Assembly (NCBI GenBank): GCA_027686065.1
Contig: JAQCTH010000007.1
Location: 1 to 64,000, forward strand
DNA: 64,000 nucleotides
Direction: 5' to 3'
From: Clostridiaceae bacterium AF10-41
GTDB taxonomy: Bacteria > Bacillota > Clostridia > Clostridiales > Clostridiaceae
The position numbers and the translations under genes are program-made. The notes below the pieces were generated by a model. It saw only the letters and a program-made list of their open reading frames with translations, was not told where the DNA came from and searched no databases. Positions 1 to 9,383 of the stretch are shown here, in pieces; positions within the stretch are counted from its first letter, which is position 1; each line of letters starts with the position of its first letter.

Positions 1-313
1 AAAATTATGGGTATTTTTATAAATGCAAATAAATTTTATATTAGTTCCCAAATTATAATAATAATTTGAAATAAAATAAGTAAAAAAATGCAAAAAAATA
101 TTGAAAAATATATATTTATTGTGATGAAATAGCAAAATCTTTGTTATTTACATTATTAAAGTATTGTTAAAAAGGTACAGTATGATGTAAAATTAATATA
201 TAAAAATATATTATTTAAGTAAAAAATGAAATTATTAAATGAAGATGAAATTGTAAAGAGAAGAAACAAAGTAGAAAAATTACTAGTAGATATTTTCTAA
301 AGGAGGAGTTATT
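1..313 (+). other. AT-rich region upstream of ftsZ
   Basis: No long reading frame. Visible are a possible sigma-A promoter (TTGTTA near 173, 18-nt spacer, TAAAAT near 197) and a 24-codon reading frame at 226-300 (ATG to TAA) whose stop directly abuts the ftsZ Shine-Dalgarno AGGAGG at 301-306. The short frame is highly charged and has no good ribosome binding site, so it may be chance. No terminator of an upstream gene is seen. Confidence 0.4.
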
Positions 314-1435
314 TTGTTAGATTTCGAAGTAGATATGCAAGAGTTAACCAATATTAAAGTAATTGGTTGTGGAGGCGGCGGCGGAAATGCCGTTAATAGA
401 ATGATTACAGAAGGGCTAAAAAACGTTGAGTTTATTGCCGTTAATACAGATAAACAAGCTTTAATGCTATCCCATGCTAATGTTAAAATTCAAATTGGAG
501 AAAAGTTAACAAAGGGTCTTGGAGCTGGAGCTAATCCTGAGATTGGCAAGAAGGCGGCTGAAGAAAGTAGAGAAGAAATAGCAGAAGCTATAAAAGGTGC
601 AAATATGGTATTTATAACTGCTGGTATGGGTGGTGGAACTGGTACTGGTGCAGCACCTGTAGTTGCAGAAATAGCTAAATCTATGAATATACTAACAGTA
701 GGGGTAGTTACAAAGCCATTTCCGTTTGAAGGGAAAAGAAGAATGAGACATGCAGAAATGGGTATTGAAAATCTTATGAAAGCAGTAGATACATTAGTTA
801 TAATACCTAATGAAAGATTATTAAGCATGGCTGATAAAAAAACAACTCTTTTAGATTCATTTAAGTTAGCAGATGACGTTTTAAGACAAGGTGTACAAGC
901 GATTTCTGACCTTATTACAATTCCAGGGGTAGTTAACGCTGACTTTGCAGACATAGAGACAGTTATGTTAAACAAAGGGCTTGCACATATGGGAGTTGGA
1001 CATGGTACAGGAGATAATAAAGCACAGGATGCAGTAAAACAAGCAATTTCATCACCGTTACTAGAAACATCAATAGATGGAGCTACTGGAGTTATTATTA
1101 ATTTCACAGGTGGAGTTGATTTAGGAGCTATAGAAGTATATGAAGCAGCAGATATAGTTAGAGAAGCAGCAGATCCCGATGCAAATATAATATTTGGTGC
1201 AGTTATTGATGAAACATTAAGTGATGAAATAAGGATTACTGTTATAGCTACAGGTTTTGAAGAAGATAATAAGAAAATACTAAATCACGAACCAATATTT
1301 GAAAAAAGAGTAGTCAAAGAACAACCAATAAAAGTTGAAGCAGATATATCAGAACCAACTAAAAAGGTGGATCCTCTTTTAGATATTGAGACTGATAGTG
1401 TAAATATTCCAAGCTTTTTAAGATCAAGAAGATAG
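314..1435 (+). CDS. ftsZ: cell division protein FtsZ
   Basis: Tubulin-like GTPase that polymerises at mid-cell, or at the polar septum in sporulation, and recruits the divisome. The tubulin signature GGGTGTG lies at residues 106-112 and a glycine-rich nucleotide loop near 19-24. The T7 catalytic loop NADFAD lies at 208-213, and the conserved C-terminal tail that binds FtsA/SepF/ZapA-type partners (IPSFLRSRR) ends the protein. At 373 aa it has normal length with a short linker. The start is TTG, chosen because AGGAGG sits 7 nt upstream and the reading frame then opens in the usual place. It stands alone with its own terminator, directly before the spoIIG cluster, as in Bacillus and other clostridia. 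Confidence 0.97.
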   Translation: MLDFEVDMQELTNIKVIGCGGGGGNAVNRMITEGLKNVEFIAVNTDKQALMLSHANVKIQIGEKLTKGLGAGANPEIGKKAAEESREEIAEAIKGANMVFITAGMGGGTGTGAAPVVAEIAKSMNILTVGVVTKPFPFEGKRRMRHAEMGIENLMKAVDTLVIIPNERLLSMADKKTTLLDSFKLADDVLRQGVQAISDLITIPGVVNADFADIETVMLNKGLAHMGVGHGTGDNKAQDAVKQAISSPLLETSIDGATGVIINFTGGVDLGAIEVYEAADIVREAADPDANIIFGAVIDETLSDEIRITVIATGFEEDNKKILNHEPIFEKRVVKEQPIKVEADISEPTKKVDPLLDIETDSVNIPSFLRSRR

Positions 1436-1473
1436 TTCAAAATGATTTATATTACAATTTAAAAGTTTACTTT

Positions 1474-1508
1474 AAAAAAAGAAGATGTTTTTAACATCTT
1501 CTTTTTTT
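1474..1508 (+). terminator. Rho-independent terminator after ftsZ
   Basis: Near-perfect hairpin (stem around AAGAAGATGTT / AACATCTTCTT) followed by a run of seven Ts. It separates ftsZ from spoIIGA. The 1509-1681 stretch that follows is AT-rich; a weak Spo0A-box-like site (TTATGACAAAA, 1623-1633) is the only candidate control site seen there. Confidence 0.9.
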
Positions 1509-1681
1509 ATTTGAATATATATTAATAATTATAGTTTTCTTTGTTAGTTTTTATTTAAATAGTTAAATAACTGTAATTATATGTAATAAATAAGAGATGA
1601 AAATATATTTTACAAAGAGTTTTTATGACAAAATTTTAAATGATAACAGTTTATAATTTAATTACAAAGGGGGAGAAAAAT

Positions 1682-2479
1682 ATGGTGGTTTACATAGATA
1701 TACTTATAATAGAAAATTTTTTTGTAAACTTATTTCTACTATTAGTTACCATGAAGGCTCTTAGGTACAAGTATGGTAAGTCTATTTATTTTGCAGCCAT
1801 TGTAGGAGCCTTTTATACAGTAGTTCTATTTTTACAAAGCAGTATTTTAACTTCTTTGCCAATTAAGCTTTTGGTAGTATTATTAATGAATTTAATAGCT
1901 ACAAAAAGTTTTAAATTACAAAACTTAATAAAATCTTCAGTAACATTCATTATCATATCATTTACATTATGTGGATTTTGCTTTGCTTTTTCAATAATGG
2001 ACAACCAATACAGTATATTTAAGTCTTTTGAAATTAATAATTATTCTATAAAATATTTAATAATTTCAATTATGATACTATATATAGTTGTGGTTAGGAT
2101 AGCAGATTACTTAAGAGAAAGAGCACTAATAAAGAACTTTATATATGAAATAGAAATTTTTGATGAAAAAAATATTTTATCTATTAAAGGTCTTCTAGAC
2201 ACAGGAAATGCTTTAAGAGAGCCGGTAACTAATCTACCATGTATAATAATAGAAAATGATCTTTTAAGTGAATTTAAAGTACCAAATAATGAAGTGTTTT
2301 ACATTCCATATAGCACAATAGGAGAAGAAGGAAATTTAAAAGGATTCAAAAGTAAAAAAGTGAGAATAAAAGGGGAAGATAAAGAATGGAAAACTGTAGA
2401 GGTTATAATTTGCAGTTGTAAAAATAAATTAAGTAAAGAAAATGAATTTAATGCATTATTATCAAGAGGAGTAATATAG
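1682..2479 (+). CDS. spoIIGA: sigma-E processing peptidase SpoIIGA
   Basis: Membrane-bound aspartic protease of the mother cell that removes the pro-peptide of sigma-E when signalled by SpoIIR from the forespore. The first ~145 residues hold about five hydrophobic segments. The C-terminal half is a soluble aspartic-protease domain with the catalytic DTGN motif (Asp173). I start it at ATG 1682 because AAGGGGGAG lies just upstream and the N-terminus then matches the family; an in-frame ATG 42 nt upstream has no ribosome binding site. Length is 265 aa. It is followed 8 nt later by sigE, its substrate, the invariant spoIIG arrangement. Confidence 0.93.
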   Translation: MVVYIDILIIENFFVNLFLLLVTMKALRYKYGKSIYFAAIVGAFYTVVLFLQSSILTSLPIKLLVVLLMNLIATKSFKLQNLIKSSVTFIIISFTLCGFCFAFSIMDNQYSIFKSFEINNYSIKYLIISIMILYIVVVRIADYLRERALIKNFIYEIEIFDEKNILSIKGLLDTGNALREPVTNLPCIIIENDLLSEFKVPNNEVFYIPYSTIGEEGNLKGFKSKKVRIKGEDKEWKTVEVIICSCKNKLSKENEFNALLSRGVI

Positions 2480-2487
2480 GTGAGAAT

Positions 2488-3195
2488 ATGATGAGTTTAA
2501 AAATATTAATAAATAGGATTTTACAAAAATTAAAAATTTTCAAAGCAGAAGTCCATTATGTAGGAGGCAATGATGCTCTTCCTCCACCATTAAAAAAAGA
2601 AGAAGAAGAAGAACTTGTTGAGAAACTTATACATGGAGATGAATCAATAAGAGATATTTTAATTGAAAGAAACCTAAGATTAGTTGTTTATATAGCAAGA
2701 AAGTTTGAGAATACAGGAGTATGTGTAGAAGATTTAATTTCTGTTGGGACTATTGGGTTAATAAAAGCTGTAAATACATTTAATCCTGAAAAGAAAATAA
2801 AATTGGCTACATATGCATCAAGATGTATTGAAAATGAAATATTAATGTATTTAAGAAGAAATAGTAAGGTGAAGGCAGAAATATCATTTTATGAACCATT
2901 AAATATAGATTGGGATGGCAATGAACTTCTATTATCTGATATATTGGGAACTGAAAATGATACTGTTTATAACTTAATTGAAGATGAAGTGGATAGACAG
3001 TTATTGTTTCTAGCTTTAAAGAATTTAAATGATAGAGAAAAAGAAATTGTGAAATTGCGATTTGGCTTAAATGGAACTAGAGAAAAAACACAAAAAGAAG
3101 TAGCCGACATGCTTGGAATATCTCAATCATATATTTCAAGATTAGAAAAGAAAATAATAAATAGATTAAAAAAAGAAATCAATAAAATGATTTAG
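2488..3195 (+). CDS. sigE: RNA polymerase sporulation sigma factor SigE
   Basis: Mother-cell sigma factor made as an inactive precursor. The basic N-terminal pro-sequence (about residues 1-24) ends before the conserved stretch EVHYVGG; the LPPPL motif follows. Region 2 ([10 protein letters not shown] and flanks, about 60-135) recognises the -10 element, and region 4 carries the helix-turn-helix near [18 protein letters not shown] (about 205-222). Length 235 aa is typical. It is co-transcribed with spoIIGA. Two adjacent ATGs (2488, 2491) are both compatible with the AGGTGAG ribosome binding site. In the family the protein drives spoIVA, spoVM and ylbJ-type genes, all of which also occur in this window. 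Confidence 0.96.
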   Translation: MMSLKILINRILQKLKIFKAEVHYVGGNDALPPPLKKEEEEELVEKLIHGDESIRDILIERNLRLVVYIARKFENTGVCVEDLISVGTIGLIKAVNTFNPEKKIKLATYASRCIENEILMYLRRNSKVKAEISFYEPLNIDWDGNELLLSDILGTENDTVYNLIEDEVDRQLLFLALKNLNDREKEIVKLRFGLNGTREKTQKEVADMLGISQSYISRLEKKIINRLKKEINKMI

Positions 3196-3205
3196 GTTGT
3201 CTTTA

Positions 3206-3235
3206 GTATAAAACACATCACTCTCGGAGATACTT
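3206..3235 (+). promoter_or_regulatory. sigma-F-type promoter of sigG
   Basis: GTATA at 3206-3210 and GGAGATACTT at 3226-3235, separated by 15 nt, fit the forespore sigma-F consensus (GYWTA, then GGNNANAMTW) at every defined position. sigG is a classical sigma-F/sigma-G target, so location and sequence agree. The expected transcription start is just before 3247. Confidence 0.75.
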
Positions 3236-3276
3236 TTTAATGCAGTATGTTATTACTTCTGAAGGGGTTGATGAGC

Positions 3277-4050
3277 TTGATTATTAATAAAGTAGAAATA
3301 TGTGGAGTAAATACATCCAAACTAGCTATCTTAAAAGAAAAAGAAAAGAGAGAATTACTTTTAAGAATGAGAGATGGAGATAAAAGTGCTAGAGAAATTT
3401 TTATAAAGGGTAATTTAAGGTTAGTTTTAAGTGTTATACAAAGATTTAATAATAGAGGCGAAAATGTTGATGACCTATTTCAGGTTGGATGCATAGGGTT
3501 AATGAAAGCTATAGATAATTTTGATTTAGGTCAAAATGTTAAATTTTCAACTTATGCAGTACCAATGATAATAGGTGAAATAAGAAGATACTTAAGAGAC
3601 AATAATTCAATAAGAGTAAGTAGGTCGTTAAGAGATATAGCTTATAAGGCATTATTAGTTAGAGATAGGTTGGTAAAAGATAATAATAAAGAACCAACAG
3701 TATCCCAAATAGCGAAAGAACTTAATTTGCCAAGGGAAGAAGTAGTATTTGCATTAGATGCTATTCAAGATCCAGTATCATTATTTGAGCCAATATATCA
3801 TGATAGTGGGGATGCAATATATGTTATGGATCAAATAAGCGATTCTAAAAATAGTGATGAAAATTGGCTTGAAAATATATCTATTAAAGAAGCAATGAAA
3901 AAGTTAAATGATAGAGAAAAATTAATATTAACTTTAAGGTTTTTTAATGGAAGAACGCAAATGGAAGTCGCAGATGAAATAGGAATATCTCAAGCACAAG
4001 TATCACGATTAGAAAAAACTGCTTTAAAACATATGAGAAAATATGTATAG
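3277..4050 (+). CDS. sigG: RNA polymerase sporulation sigma factor SigG
   Basis: Late forespore sigma factor. The N-terminal NKVEICGVNTSKL motif, region 2 (QVGCIGLMKAIDNFD), region 3 and the region 4 helix-turn-helix (MEVADEIGISQAQVSRLEK) are all present and match SigG rather than SigF. I choose TTG 3277 as start: it gives 257 aa, places the first residue exactly three before NKVEICG as in B. subtilis SigG, and lies 9 nt after AAGGGG. ATG 3271 is only 3 nt from that site, and ATG 3247 lies at the predicted transcription start with no ribosome binding site. The gene has its own sigma-F promoter and a terminator overlapping its stop. Confidence 0.95.
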   Translation: MIINKVEICGVNTSKLAILKEKEKRELLLRMRDGDKSAREIFIKGNLRLVLSVIQRFNNRGENVDDLFQVGCIGLMKAIDNFDLGQNVKFSTYAVPMIIGEIRRYLRDNNSIRVSRSLRDIAYKALLVRDRLVKDNNKEPTVSQIAKELNLPREEVVFALDAIQDPVSLFEPIYHDSGDAIYVMDQISDSKNSDENWLENISIKEAMKKLNDREKLILTLRFFNGRTQMEVADEIGISQAQVSRLEKTALKHMRKYV

Positions 4051-4074
4051 AGCTCTTTTATAAGAGCTCTTTTA
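4049..4074 (+). terminator. terminator after sigG
   Basis: AGAGCTCTT / AAGAGCTCT hairpin with a TTAT-type loop followed by TTTT. The left arm begins inside the sigG stop codon. Confidence 0.8.
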
Positions 4075-4152
4075 AAACAGTAAACAATGTACAAGCTACA
4101 ATTAAATAAAAATAAATTAAATGTTTTACAACTTATTAAGGGAGGATATTTT

Positions 4153-4470
4153 ATGGGATTATTTGATGGTATGAAAATGGAAAATGAAGAATACTCACAA
4201 ATGGAAGAAGAAGATTTTTTATTACACTCATTAAATGCGCTTAGAACTATGGAAGTAATAGATGTTAAAACAGGATCAAAAATGGGATATATTAAAGATT
4301 TTGTTATAGATATTTCAGAAAGTAAGGTAATATCTATTATATTACCAGGGACTGCTAAAGGTTGGTTCAGTAAAGAAGAAGATTTAGAAATACCATGGAG
4401 TAAGGTTAAAAAAGCAGGCGTAGAGGTTATATTAGTAGATAGCACAGATATAGATAAATTTAATTTATAA
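4153..4470 (+). CDS. YlmC/YmxH family PRC-barrel sporulation protein
   Basis: Small (105 aa) PRC-barrel-like protein. The core, roughly residues 30-100, has the family pattern: a short strand around MEVIDVKTGSKMGYIKDF, then a hydrophobic strand ISIILPG and a final IPWSKVKKAGVEVILVD segment. YlmC/YmxH proteins are widespread in spore formers and often sit next to sigma factor or cell-division genes; their molecular role is not well defined. ATG 4153 is preceded by GGAGGATATTTT, while an in-frame ATG 66 nt upstream has no site. The N-terminal acidic stretch (residues 9-22) is longer than in B. subtilis YlmC. Downstream of the sigG terminator, so probably separately transcribed. Confidence 0.82.
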   Translation: MGLFDGMKMENEEYSQMEEEDFLLHSLNALRTMEVIDVKTGSKMGYIKDFVIDISESKVISIILPGTAKGWFSKEEDLEIPWSKVKKAGVEVILVDSTDIDKFNL

Positions 4471-4553
4471 AATAACATCTAGTAATAGTAAAAAAAAATC
4501 TGTATAATCTATATATACTTAAGATAATACTTAGGAAAGGCGTGAATAAGAAG

Positions 4554-5009
4554 ATGAGATGTCCTTTTTGCTCATTTGAAGAAAGTAAGGTAGTAGATTC
4601 AAGATCAACAGATGACAATACTACTATTAGAAGAAGAAGAGAATGTTTAAGATGTAATAAAAGATATACAACGTATGAAAAAGTTGAAGATATTCCAATA
4701 CTAGTTGTTAAAAGAGATTCAACAAGAGAAAATTTTAATAAAGAAAAAATAGTAAATGGACTTATAATAGCTTGTCAAAAAAGACCTATATCAAGGAAGC
4801 AAATTGAGGAATTAGCAGAAGATATAGAAAAAGCAATTTCTAATAAGATGATAACCGAGGTAGAATCTAAAATTATAGGTGAAATGGTTATGGAAAGACT
4901 TAAAGAAATAGATGAAATATCTTATGTAAGATTTGCTTCTGTTTATAGACAGTTTAAGGATATAAACACTTTTTTAGAAGAAATAAAAAGTTTAGTTTCT
5001 ACAAAATAA
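4554..5009 (+). CDS. nrdR: transcriptional repressor NrdR
   Basis: Nucleotide-sensing repressor of ribonucleotide reductase genes. The N-terminal zinc ribbon has two Cys pairs (MRCPFC and CLRCNKRY) within the first 35 residues, followed by the ATP-cone domain (about 49-139) with VVKRDSTRENFNKEKI. Length 151 aa equals the family norm when ATG 4554 is used. An upstream in-frame GTG (4542) is one base from AGGAAAGG and too close to initiate. The ribosome binding site for 4554 is suboptimally spaced, so the start is not fully settled. A terminator follows. No nrd genes occur in the window, so its targets are elsewhere. Confidence 0.95.
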   Translation: MRCPFCSFEESKVVDSRSTDDNTTIRRRRECLRCNKRYTTYEKVEDIPILVVKRDSTRENFNKEKIVNGLIIACQKRPISRKQIEELAEDIEKAISNKMITEVESKIIGEMVMERLKEIDEISYVRFASVYRQFKDINTFLEEIKSLVSTK

Positions 5010-5011
5010 AG

Positions 5012-5062
5012 AATTAACTTAAAATAGGAATTTTTCCTTTTCTATTTTAAGTTAATTTTTTT
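5012..5062 (+). terminator. terminator after nrdR
   Basis: 16-bp stem (AATTAACTTAAAATAG and its complement) with a 14-nt loop, ending in a run of Ts at 5055-5062. Confidence 0.88.
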
Positions 5063-5089
5063 TAGTTAAAAGTAGGTTAAAACATAACT

Positions 5090-5119
5090 TTGGTTAGTAA
5101 AAAAAATAGAAAATATAAT
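5090..5119 (+). promoter_or_regulatory. probable sigma-A promoter of pgeF-phoPR
   Basis: TTGGTT (5090-5095), an 18-nt spacer and a perfect TATAAT (5114-5119), about 45 nt upstream of the pgeF start and downstream of the nrdR terminator. Confidence 0.5.
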
Positions 5120-5164
5120 TAATAAATGGTAAAATGTATTAAAATAAAGTAAAGAGGTGACTAG

Positions 5165-5902
5165 ATGGTTAACTTATCTATATACGATTTTGAGAAAAAA
5201 GAAGATTTTTTGATTTATAGCCTTGGGAAAATAACTTTAGTATTTTCGACAGCAGAAAAAGGTAGAAGTTTTAATAGAAATACCAGTTATGGAATAGATA
5301 ATTTAAATAGTATAGAAGATGAATTTAGTTTACAAGATGTTATTTATCTTAATCAAATTCATAGTGATAAAACTTATATATATAATAAAGGTTATATAAA
5401 TATTAAAGAAGAAGAAGGGGATTCCTTAATTACAGATGAATCAAATGTAGCAATTGGAGTATTTACAGCAGATTGTGTTCCAATAATTATAGCTGATGAA
5501 AAAAGTAATGTTATAGCAACTATCCATAGTGGCTGGAAAGGAACATATAATTCAATAATATTAAAAACATTATCAAAAATTAAAGATGAGTTCAATATAA
5601 ACAAAAATGAAACAAAAGTGTTTATAGGACCACATATAAGAAAATGTTGTTATGAAGTTTCAGAAGAATTAAAAGAAAAATTTCTTTTAAAGACAAAGAT
5701 TGATGAATATAAATTATTTGATGGAAGAAAATTAAGTATGCAAGAATGTATATTAAATGATATAAGAAAGTTTGGAATTAATGAAGATAATATATATTCA
5801 CTTAATTTATGTACTCATTGTGAAACAGATACAAAATTATACTCATATAGAAAATCAGAAGGCACTTATGGAAGATTATTTTCATTTGCCTTTATAAAGT
5901 AG
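5165..5902 (+). CDS. pgeF: peptidoglycan editing factor PgeF / YfiH-family multicopper-like protein
   Basis: DUF152 (YfiH/YlmD) family, a laccase-like fold in which conserved His and Cys residues bind a metal. Members have been assigned either purine nucleoside phosphorylase/adenosine deaminase activity or a role in removing wrong amino acids from peptidoglycan precursors. Visible signatures are QIHSD, TADCVPI, IHSGWKGT and the C-terminal LCTHCETD...YSYRKSEGTYGR. Length 245 aa is usual. Start ATG 5165 follows AAGAGGTGA. The next gene, phoP, starts 12 nt after the stop, so it likely shares a transcript with phoPR; B. subtilis has ylmD near sigE/sigG, consistent with the neighbourhood. Confidence 0.9.
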   Translation: MVNLSIYDFEKKEDFLIYSLGKITLVFSTAEKGRSFNRNTSYGIDNLNSIEDEFSLQDVIYLNQIHSDKTYIYNKGYINIKEEEGDSLITDESNVAIGVFTADCVPIIIADEKSNVIATIHSGWKGTYNSIILKTLSKIKDEFNINKNETKVFIGPHIRKCCYEVSEELKEKFLLKTKIDEYKLFDGRKLSMQECILNDIRKFGINEDNIYSLNLCTHCETDTKLYSYRKSEGTYGRLFSFAFIK

Positions 5903-5914
5903 GGAGGGGTATTA

Positions 5915-6613
5915 ATGTCAAATGAAAAAATATTAGTTGTGGATGATGAAGATCATATAGTAGAGCTTATAACTTATAATTTAACAAATTCAGGATATAA
6001 GGTTATAACTGCTAATAATGGAATAGACGCTGTAAGAATTGCTAGGGAAGAAAAACCAAATCTTATGCTACTTGATTTAATGATTCCAGGATTAGATGGT
6101 TTTGATGTATGTAAATCAATTAGAAACGACAATGAAACTAAAGATATTTCGGTTATAATGTTAACAGCCAAAGGGGAAGAATTAGATAAAATATTAGGTT
6201 TAGAACTTGGGGCTGACGATTATATTACAAAGCCATTTTCAATAAGAGAATTATTAGCAAGGATAAAGGCTGTCTTAAGAAGAATAAAATCACTAGAAGG
6301 AAGCGAGGAAGTATATAAATCAAATGGAATCTTAATAAATTTTGATAGAAGAGAAGTCCTTATAGGTGATAAAAAAATAGATTTAACATTAAAAGAGTTT
6401 GAATTATTAGAAATATTAGTTAAGAATAGAGGAAAAATATTAACAAGAGAAACACTTCTAGATAAAATTTGGGGATATGAATATGTTGGAGAAACAAGAA
6501 CAGTAGATGTTCACATAAGATATCTAAGGAAAAAGGTAGAAGAAGATGATAAAAATCCAAAACTAATAGAAACTATAAGAGGAGTAGGGTATAGATTTAA
6601 TCCCAATAACTAA
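5915..6613 (+). CDS. phoP: phosphate-responsive response regulator PhoP
   Basis: OmpR/PhoB-family response regulator. The receiver domain has the acidic pocket VVDDED (residues 8-13), phospho-acceptor Asp54 in LLDLMIPG, and the conserved KPF near residue 104. The winged-helix DNA-binding domain (about 130-230) ends in [17 protein letters not shown] and RGVGYRF. It is followed 5 nt later by its histidine kinase phoR and then by pstSCAB-phoU, which strongly supports a role in phosphate starvation. Expected target: the repeated TTAACA-type boxes at 8390-8438. Start ATG follows AGGGAGGGG. Confidence 0.93.
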   Translation: MSNEKILVVDDEDHIVELITYNLTNSGYKVITANNGIDAVRIAREEKPNLMLLDLMIPGLDGFDVCKSIRNDNETKDISVIMLTAKGEELDKILGLELGADDYITKPFSIRELLARIKAVLRRIKSLEGSEEVYKSNGILINFDRREVLIGDKKIDLTLKEFELLEILVKNRGKILTRETLLDKIWGYEYVGETRTVDVHIRYLRKKVEEDDKNPKLIETIRGVGYRFNPNN

Positions 6614-6618
6614 GAATT

Positions 6619-8316
6619 ATGAAAAAAAGAATATTAGTATCATCATTAATAACTGTAATTTTTGCTTTAATTATTGTAACTTGCTCTTTTATAGCACTAG
6701 TAAACTTTAGGGAAATAGATAGAACTAAAGAAATTTTAGCAGTTTATAATAATTTAGTTATAAAATCAAATAACTTTGACGAGAATAGTTTAAAAAACTT
6801 TACCATAAATGATTCAGGAGTTAGATTTACTTTTGTGGATAAAGAAGGAAATGTAGAAAAAGATACAGATAATAAAAATCTTGAAAATCATTTAAATAGG
6901 GAAGAAGTAATAGGAGCATTTAAAAATGGAGAAGCCTCTTCAACAAGATATAGTAATACAGAAAATACAAATGTAATTTATTATGCAACAAAAATTGATG
7001 ATAATACAATAATAAGATCTTCAGTTTCGTTATATACAATAAAACTATTTTCAGAAGATTATATTAAATACTATTCCGTTGTAATAGTATTTGTTATTTT
7101 ACTATCTTTAGGACTATCATTAAAGCTAGTTAGAGCTGTAATTTATCCAGTTAAAGAATTAGAAATAGTAACTAATAAAATTGCGAATGGTGATTATGGA
7201 AGAAGAGTAAGTATATTCACAAATGATGAAATTGGATCATTAGCAAATACATTTAATAACATGGCAGATCAACTTCAATCTAAAATAAGCGACTCTTTAG
7301 ATAAACGAAATAAATTAGAAGCTATTTTAGAAAGTATGGAAAGTGGAGTAATAGCAGTAGATAATAAACAAAACGTAATTTTAATAAATCCATATGCTAA
7401 AAATTTATTTGGAATAAAAGATGATATTATAGGAGAAAAGATATCAGAATATATAATAGACTATGATATATTGACATTTATGAAAAATGTACCATTCATA
7501 GAGATGAAGGAAATAAAATTAATACATCCAATAGCAAGAGAACTTAGAATTAAAAAGGCACCAATAATAAATGATAAAAAAATACCAATAGGAGTCGTTG
7601 TAACAGTTTTGGATATAACAGATATTAAACGATTAGAGAATATAAGGAGTCAATTTGTAGCTAATGTTTCTCATGAACTAAAAACTCCTTTAACTTCAAT
7701 AAAAGGTTTTGCAGAAACTTTAAAATTTGTTGAAGACATAAATACTAAAAATAAATTTTTAGATATAATAGATAAAGAAGCGGAAAGATTAACAAACTTA
7801 ATAAATGATATTTTAATTCTTTCTAATATTGAAAATAATTATAGAATGAAGGAAGAAACATTTAATCCAAAAGAAGTTATAGAAGATGTAATAAATATGG
7901 TTACGCCTCAAATGAATAATAAGAATATAGAAATAGAATTCATAAGTAATGAGAGTAAGAAATTAACTGGAGATAGGGATAAATTCTTTCAAATGATATT
8001 AAATCTAGTAGAAAATGCTATTAAATATTCAAATAATGAGACAAATATAAAAATAAAAACTTATGATGTAAATGACTATACATACATAGAAGTAGAAGAT
8101 AACGGAATAGGAATACCAAAAGATGACTTACCAAGAATATTTGAAAGATTTTATAGAGTTGACAAATCAAGAGCAAAAGGGGGCACAGGTTTAGGGTTAG
8201 CTATAGTGAAGCATATAGTTAAAATGTTTAATGGAGAAATTTTTGTTAAATCTACATTAAATAAAGGAACTAAATTTACAATAAAGTTAAGAAGAACTAT
8301 AGAATTGAATGATTAA
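6619..8316 (+). CDS. phoR: phosphate sensor histidine kinase PhoR
   Basis: Membrane sensor kinase, 565 aa. Two membrane segments (about 7-29 and 152-172) enclose an extracellular domain of roughly 120 residues. A HAMP linker (about 170-225) and a PAS domain (about 232-340) follow. The dimerisation/phosphoacceptor helix has His352 in [12 protein letters not shown]. The ATPase domain shows N (LVENAIKYS), G1 (VEDNGIGIP), F (IFERFYR) and G2 ([11 protein letters not shown]) boxes. The start codon is 5 nt after the phoP stop with a weak ribosome binding site, suggesting translational coupling. A terminator separates it from the pst operon. Confidence 0.93.
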   Translation: MKKRILVSSLITVIFALIIVTCSFIALVNFREIDRTKEILAVYNNLVIKSNNFDENSLKNFTINDSGVRFTFVDKEGNVEKDTDNKNLENHLNREEVIGAFKNGEASSTRYSNTENTNVIYYATKIDDNTIIRSSVSLYTIKLFSEDYIKYYSVVIVFVILLSLGLSLKLVRAVIYPVKELEIVTNKIANGDYGRRVSIFTNDEIGSLANTFNNMADQLQSKISDSLDKRNKLEAILESMESGVIAVDNKQNVILINPYAKNLFGIKDDIIGEKISEYIIDYDILTFMKNVPFIEMKEIKLIHPIARELRIKKAPIINDKKIPIGVVVTVLDITDIKRLENIRSQFVANVSHELKTPLTSIKGFAETLKFVEDINTKNKFLDIIDKEAERLTNLINDILILSNIENNYRMKEETFNPKEVIEDVINMVTPQMNNKNIEIEFISNESKKLTGDRDKFFQMILNLVENAIKYSNNETNIKIKTYDVNDYTYIEVEDNGIGIPKDDLPRIFERFYRVDKSRAKGGTGLGLAIVKHIVKMFNGEIFVKSTLNKGTKFTIKLRRTIELND

Positions 8317-8324
8317 ATATATGT

Positions 8325-8358
8325 AAAAGAAAAGATGTTGTAAGTCTTTTCTTTTTTT
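8325..8358 (+). terminator. terminator after phoR
   Basis: AAAAGAAAAGA / TCTTTTCTTTT stem with a nine-nt loop (TGTTGTAAG) and a T tract. Confidence 0.75.
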
Positions 8359-8389
8359 ATATATTAAAATAGTTTATTTTAAATTTGAT

Positions 8390-8438
8390 TTAACAATTTC
8401 ATAACTTTTCTTAACATTAAGATAATATTTACTTAACT
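8390..8438 (+). promoter_or_regulatory. PhoP-box array upstream of pstS
   Basis: Five TTAACA-like hexamers start at 8390, 8401, 8411, 8422 and 8433 (TTAACA, ATAACT, TTAACA, ATAATA, TTAACT). They are spaced 10-11 bp apart and thus lie on one face of the helix. Firmicute PhoP recognises tandem TTAACA-type repeats with an 11-bp period. The last repeat occupies the -35 region of a putative promoter whose -10 is TATAAA at 8451-8456, typical of an activator-dependent promoter. Confidence 0.78.
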
Positions 8439-8517
8439 TTTAGGGACTAATATAAATATGTAAGGAAAATTAATAAAAAAACAATAAATTTAAATTATTA
8501 ATTTGGAGGGGAAATTT

Positions 8518-9372
8518 ATGAAAAGAAAAAGTTTAAAGATAATATGTACAGCTCTATTAGTTTCTATGGCATCAGGAGTATTTATGGGATGTGGAAAAGA
8601 AGGAGACTCAAATACAAATAATAATACTTCAGGAAAATCAGTAACAATATCAGTTTCAGGATCGACATCAGTTGGACCATTAATGGAAAAAATTGCAGAG
8701 AAGTATGAAATAGATAATAACAATGTATCTATAGAAATAAATCAAGTAGGATCATCAGCTGGTATTAAAGATGCTATAAATGGAGTATCGGAAATAGGAA
8801 TGTCTTCAAGAGAATTAAAGTCAGAGGAAGAAAAGGAAGTAAAACCAACAATTATAGCATATGATGGTATAGCAATAATAACAAATAAGAATAACGTAAT
8901 TAAAAATATAACATTAGAACAAATAAAAGGGATATACACAGGAAAGATAACTAACTGGAAAGAAATTGAGGGCGGAAAAGATGCACCTATAGTTGTTGCC
9001 TCAAGAGAAGAAGGGTCAGGAACAAGAGATGCTTTCCAAGAAATAGTTGGATATAAATCAGAAGAATTAAAAGCAGATGCAATGATTTCTAATGGTAATG
9101 GTGGATTAAAAGAAACAGTAGCAGGAAATGAAAATGCAATAGGATTTGTATCTTTTGAATACTTAGACGATAAGGTGAATGTTGTAAATGTCGAAAATGT
9201 AGAGCCAAAAGCAGAATTGGTAAAATCAGGAGAATATAAGATATCTAGACCGTTTTTACTAGTAACAAAAGAAGGAAAGCTAACTGATAATGGTCAAAGA
9301 ATAATTGATTTCATACTAAGTGATGTAGGTCAAACAATAGTTAAAGAAAATAAGTTAATTCCAGTTAAATAA
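8518..9372 (+). CDS. pstS: phosphate ABC transporter substrate-binding lipoprotein PstS
   Basis: Extracellular high-affinity phosphate-binding protein. It has a lipoprotein signal peptide with lipobox FMGC (lipidated Cys25), then an Asn/Ser-rich linker. The phosphate-binding motifs are SGSTSVGPL near the N-terminus and SREEGSGTRDAF in the middle of the mature domain. Length is 284 aa. Start ATG 8518 is 6 nt after GGAGGGG; an in-frame TTG 15 nt upstream overlaps that site and is unlikely. It is the first gene of pstSCAB-phoU and sits directly under the PhoP-box array. A hairpin without a T tract separates it from pstC. Confidence 0.96.
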   Translation: MKRKSLKIICTALLVSMASGVFMGCGKEGDSNTNNNTSGKSVTISVSGSTSVGPLMEKIAEKYEIDNNNVSIEINQVGSSAGIKDAINGVSEIGMSSRELKSEEEKEVKPTIIAYDGIAIITNKNNVIKNITLEQIKGIYTGKITNWKEIEGGKDAPIVVASREEGSGTRDAFQEIVGYKSEELKADAMISNGNGGLKETVAGNENAIGFVSFEYLDDKVNVVNVENVEPKAELVKSGEYKISRPFLLVTKEGKLTDNGQRIIDFILSDVGQTIVKENKLIPVK

Positions 9373-9383
9373 CTTTGAGTTAT

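Noticed and set aside
490..1107. 205-codon minus-strand frame inside ftsZ
   Set aside because: Antisense to an unambiguous ftsZ; composition (many Ser, Ile, Pro) is that of a reverse-strand artefact and there is no start site.
1623..1633. Spo0A box upstream of spoIIGA
   Set aside because: TTATGACAAAA differs from the TTCGACA consensus at too many positions to claim, although Spo0A control of spoIIG is expected.
3990..4478. 162-codon minus-strand frame over the end of sigG and the ymxH-like gene
   Set aside because: Covers two real genes and a plus-strand terminator; no family resemblance.
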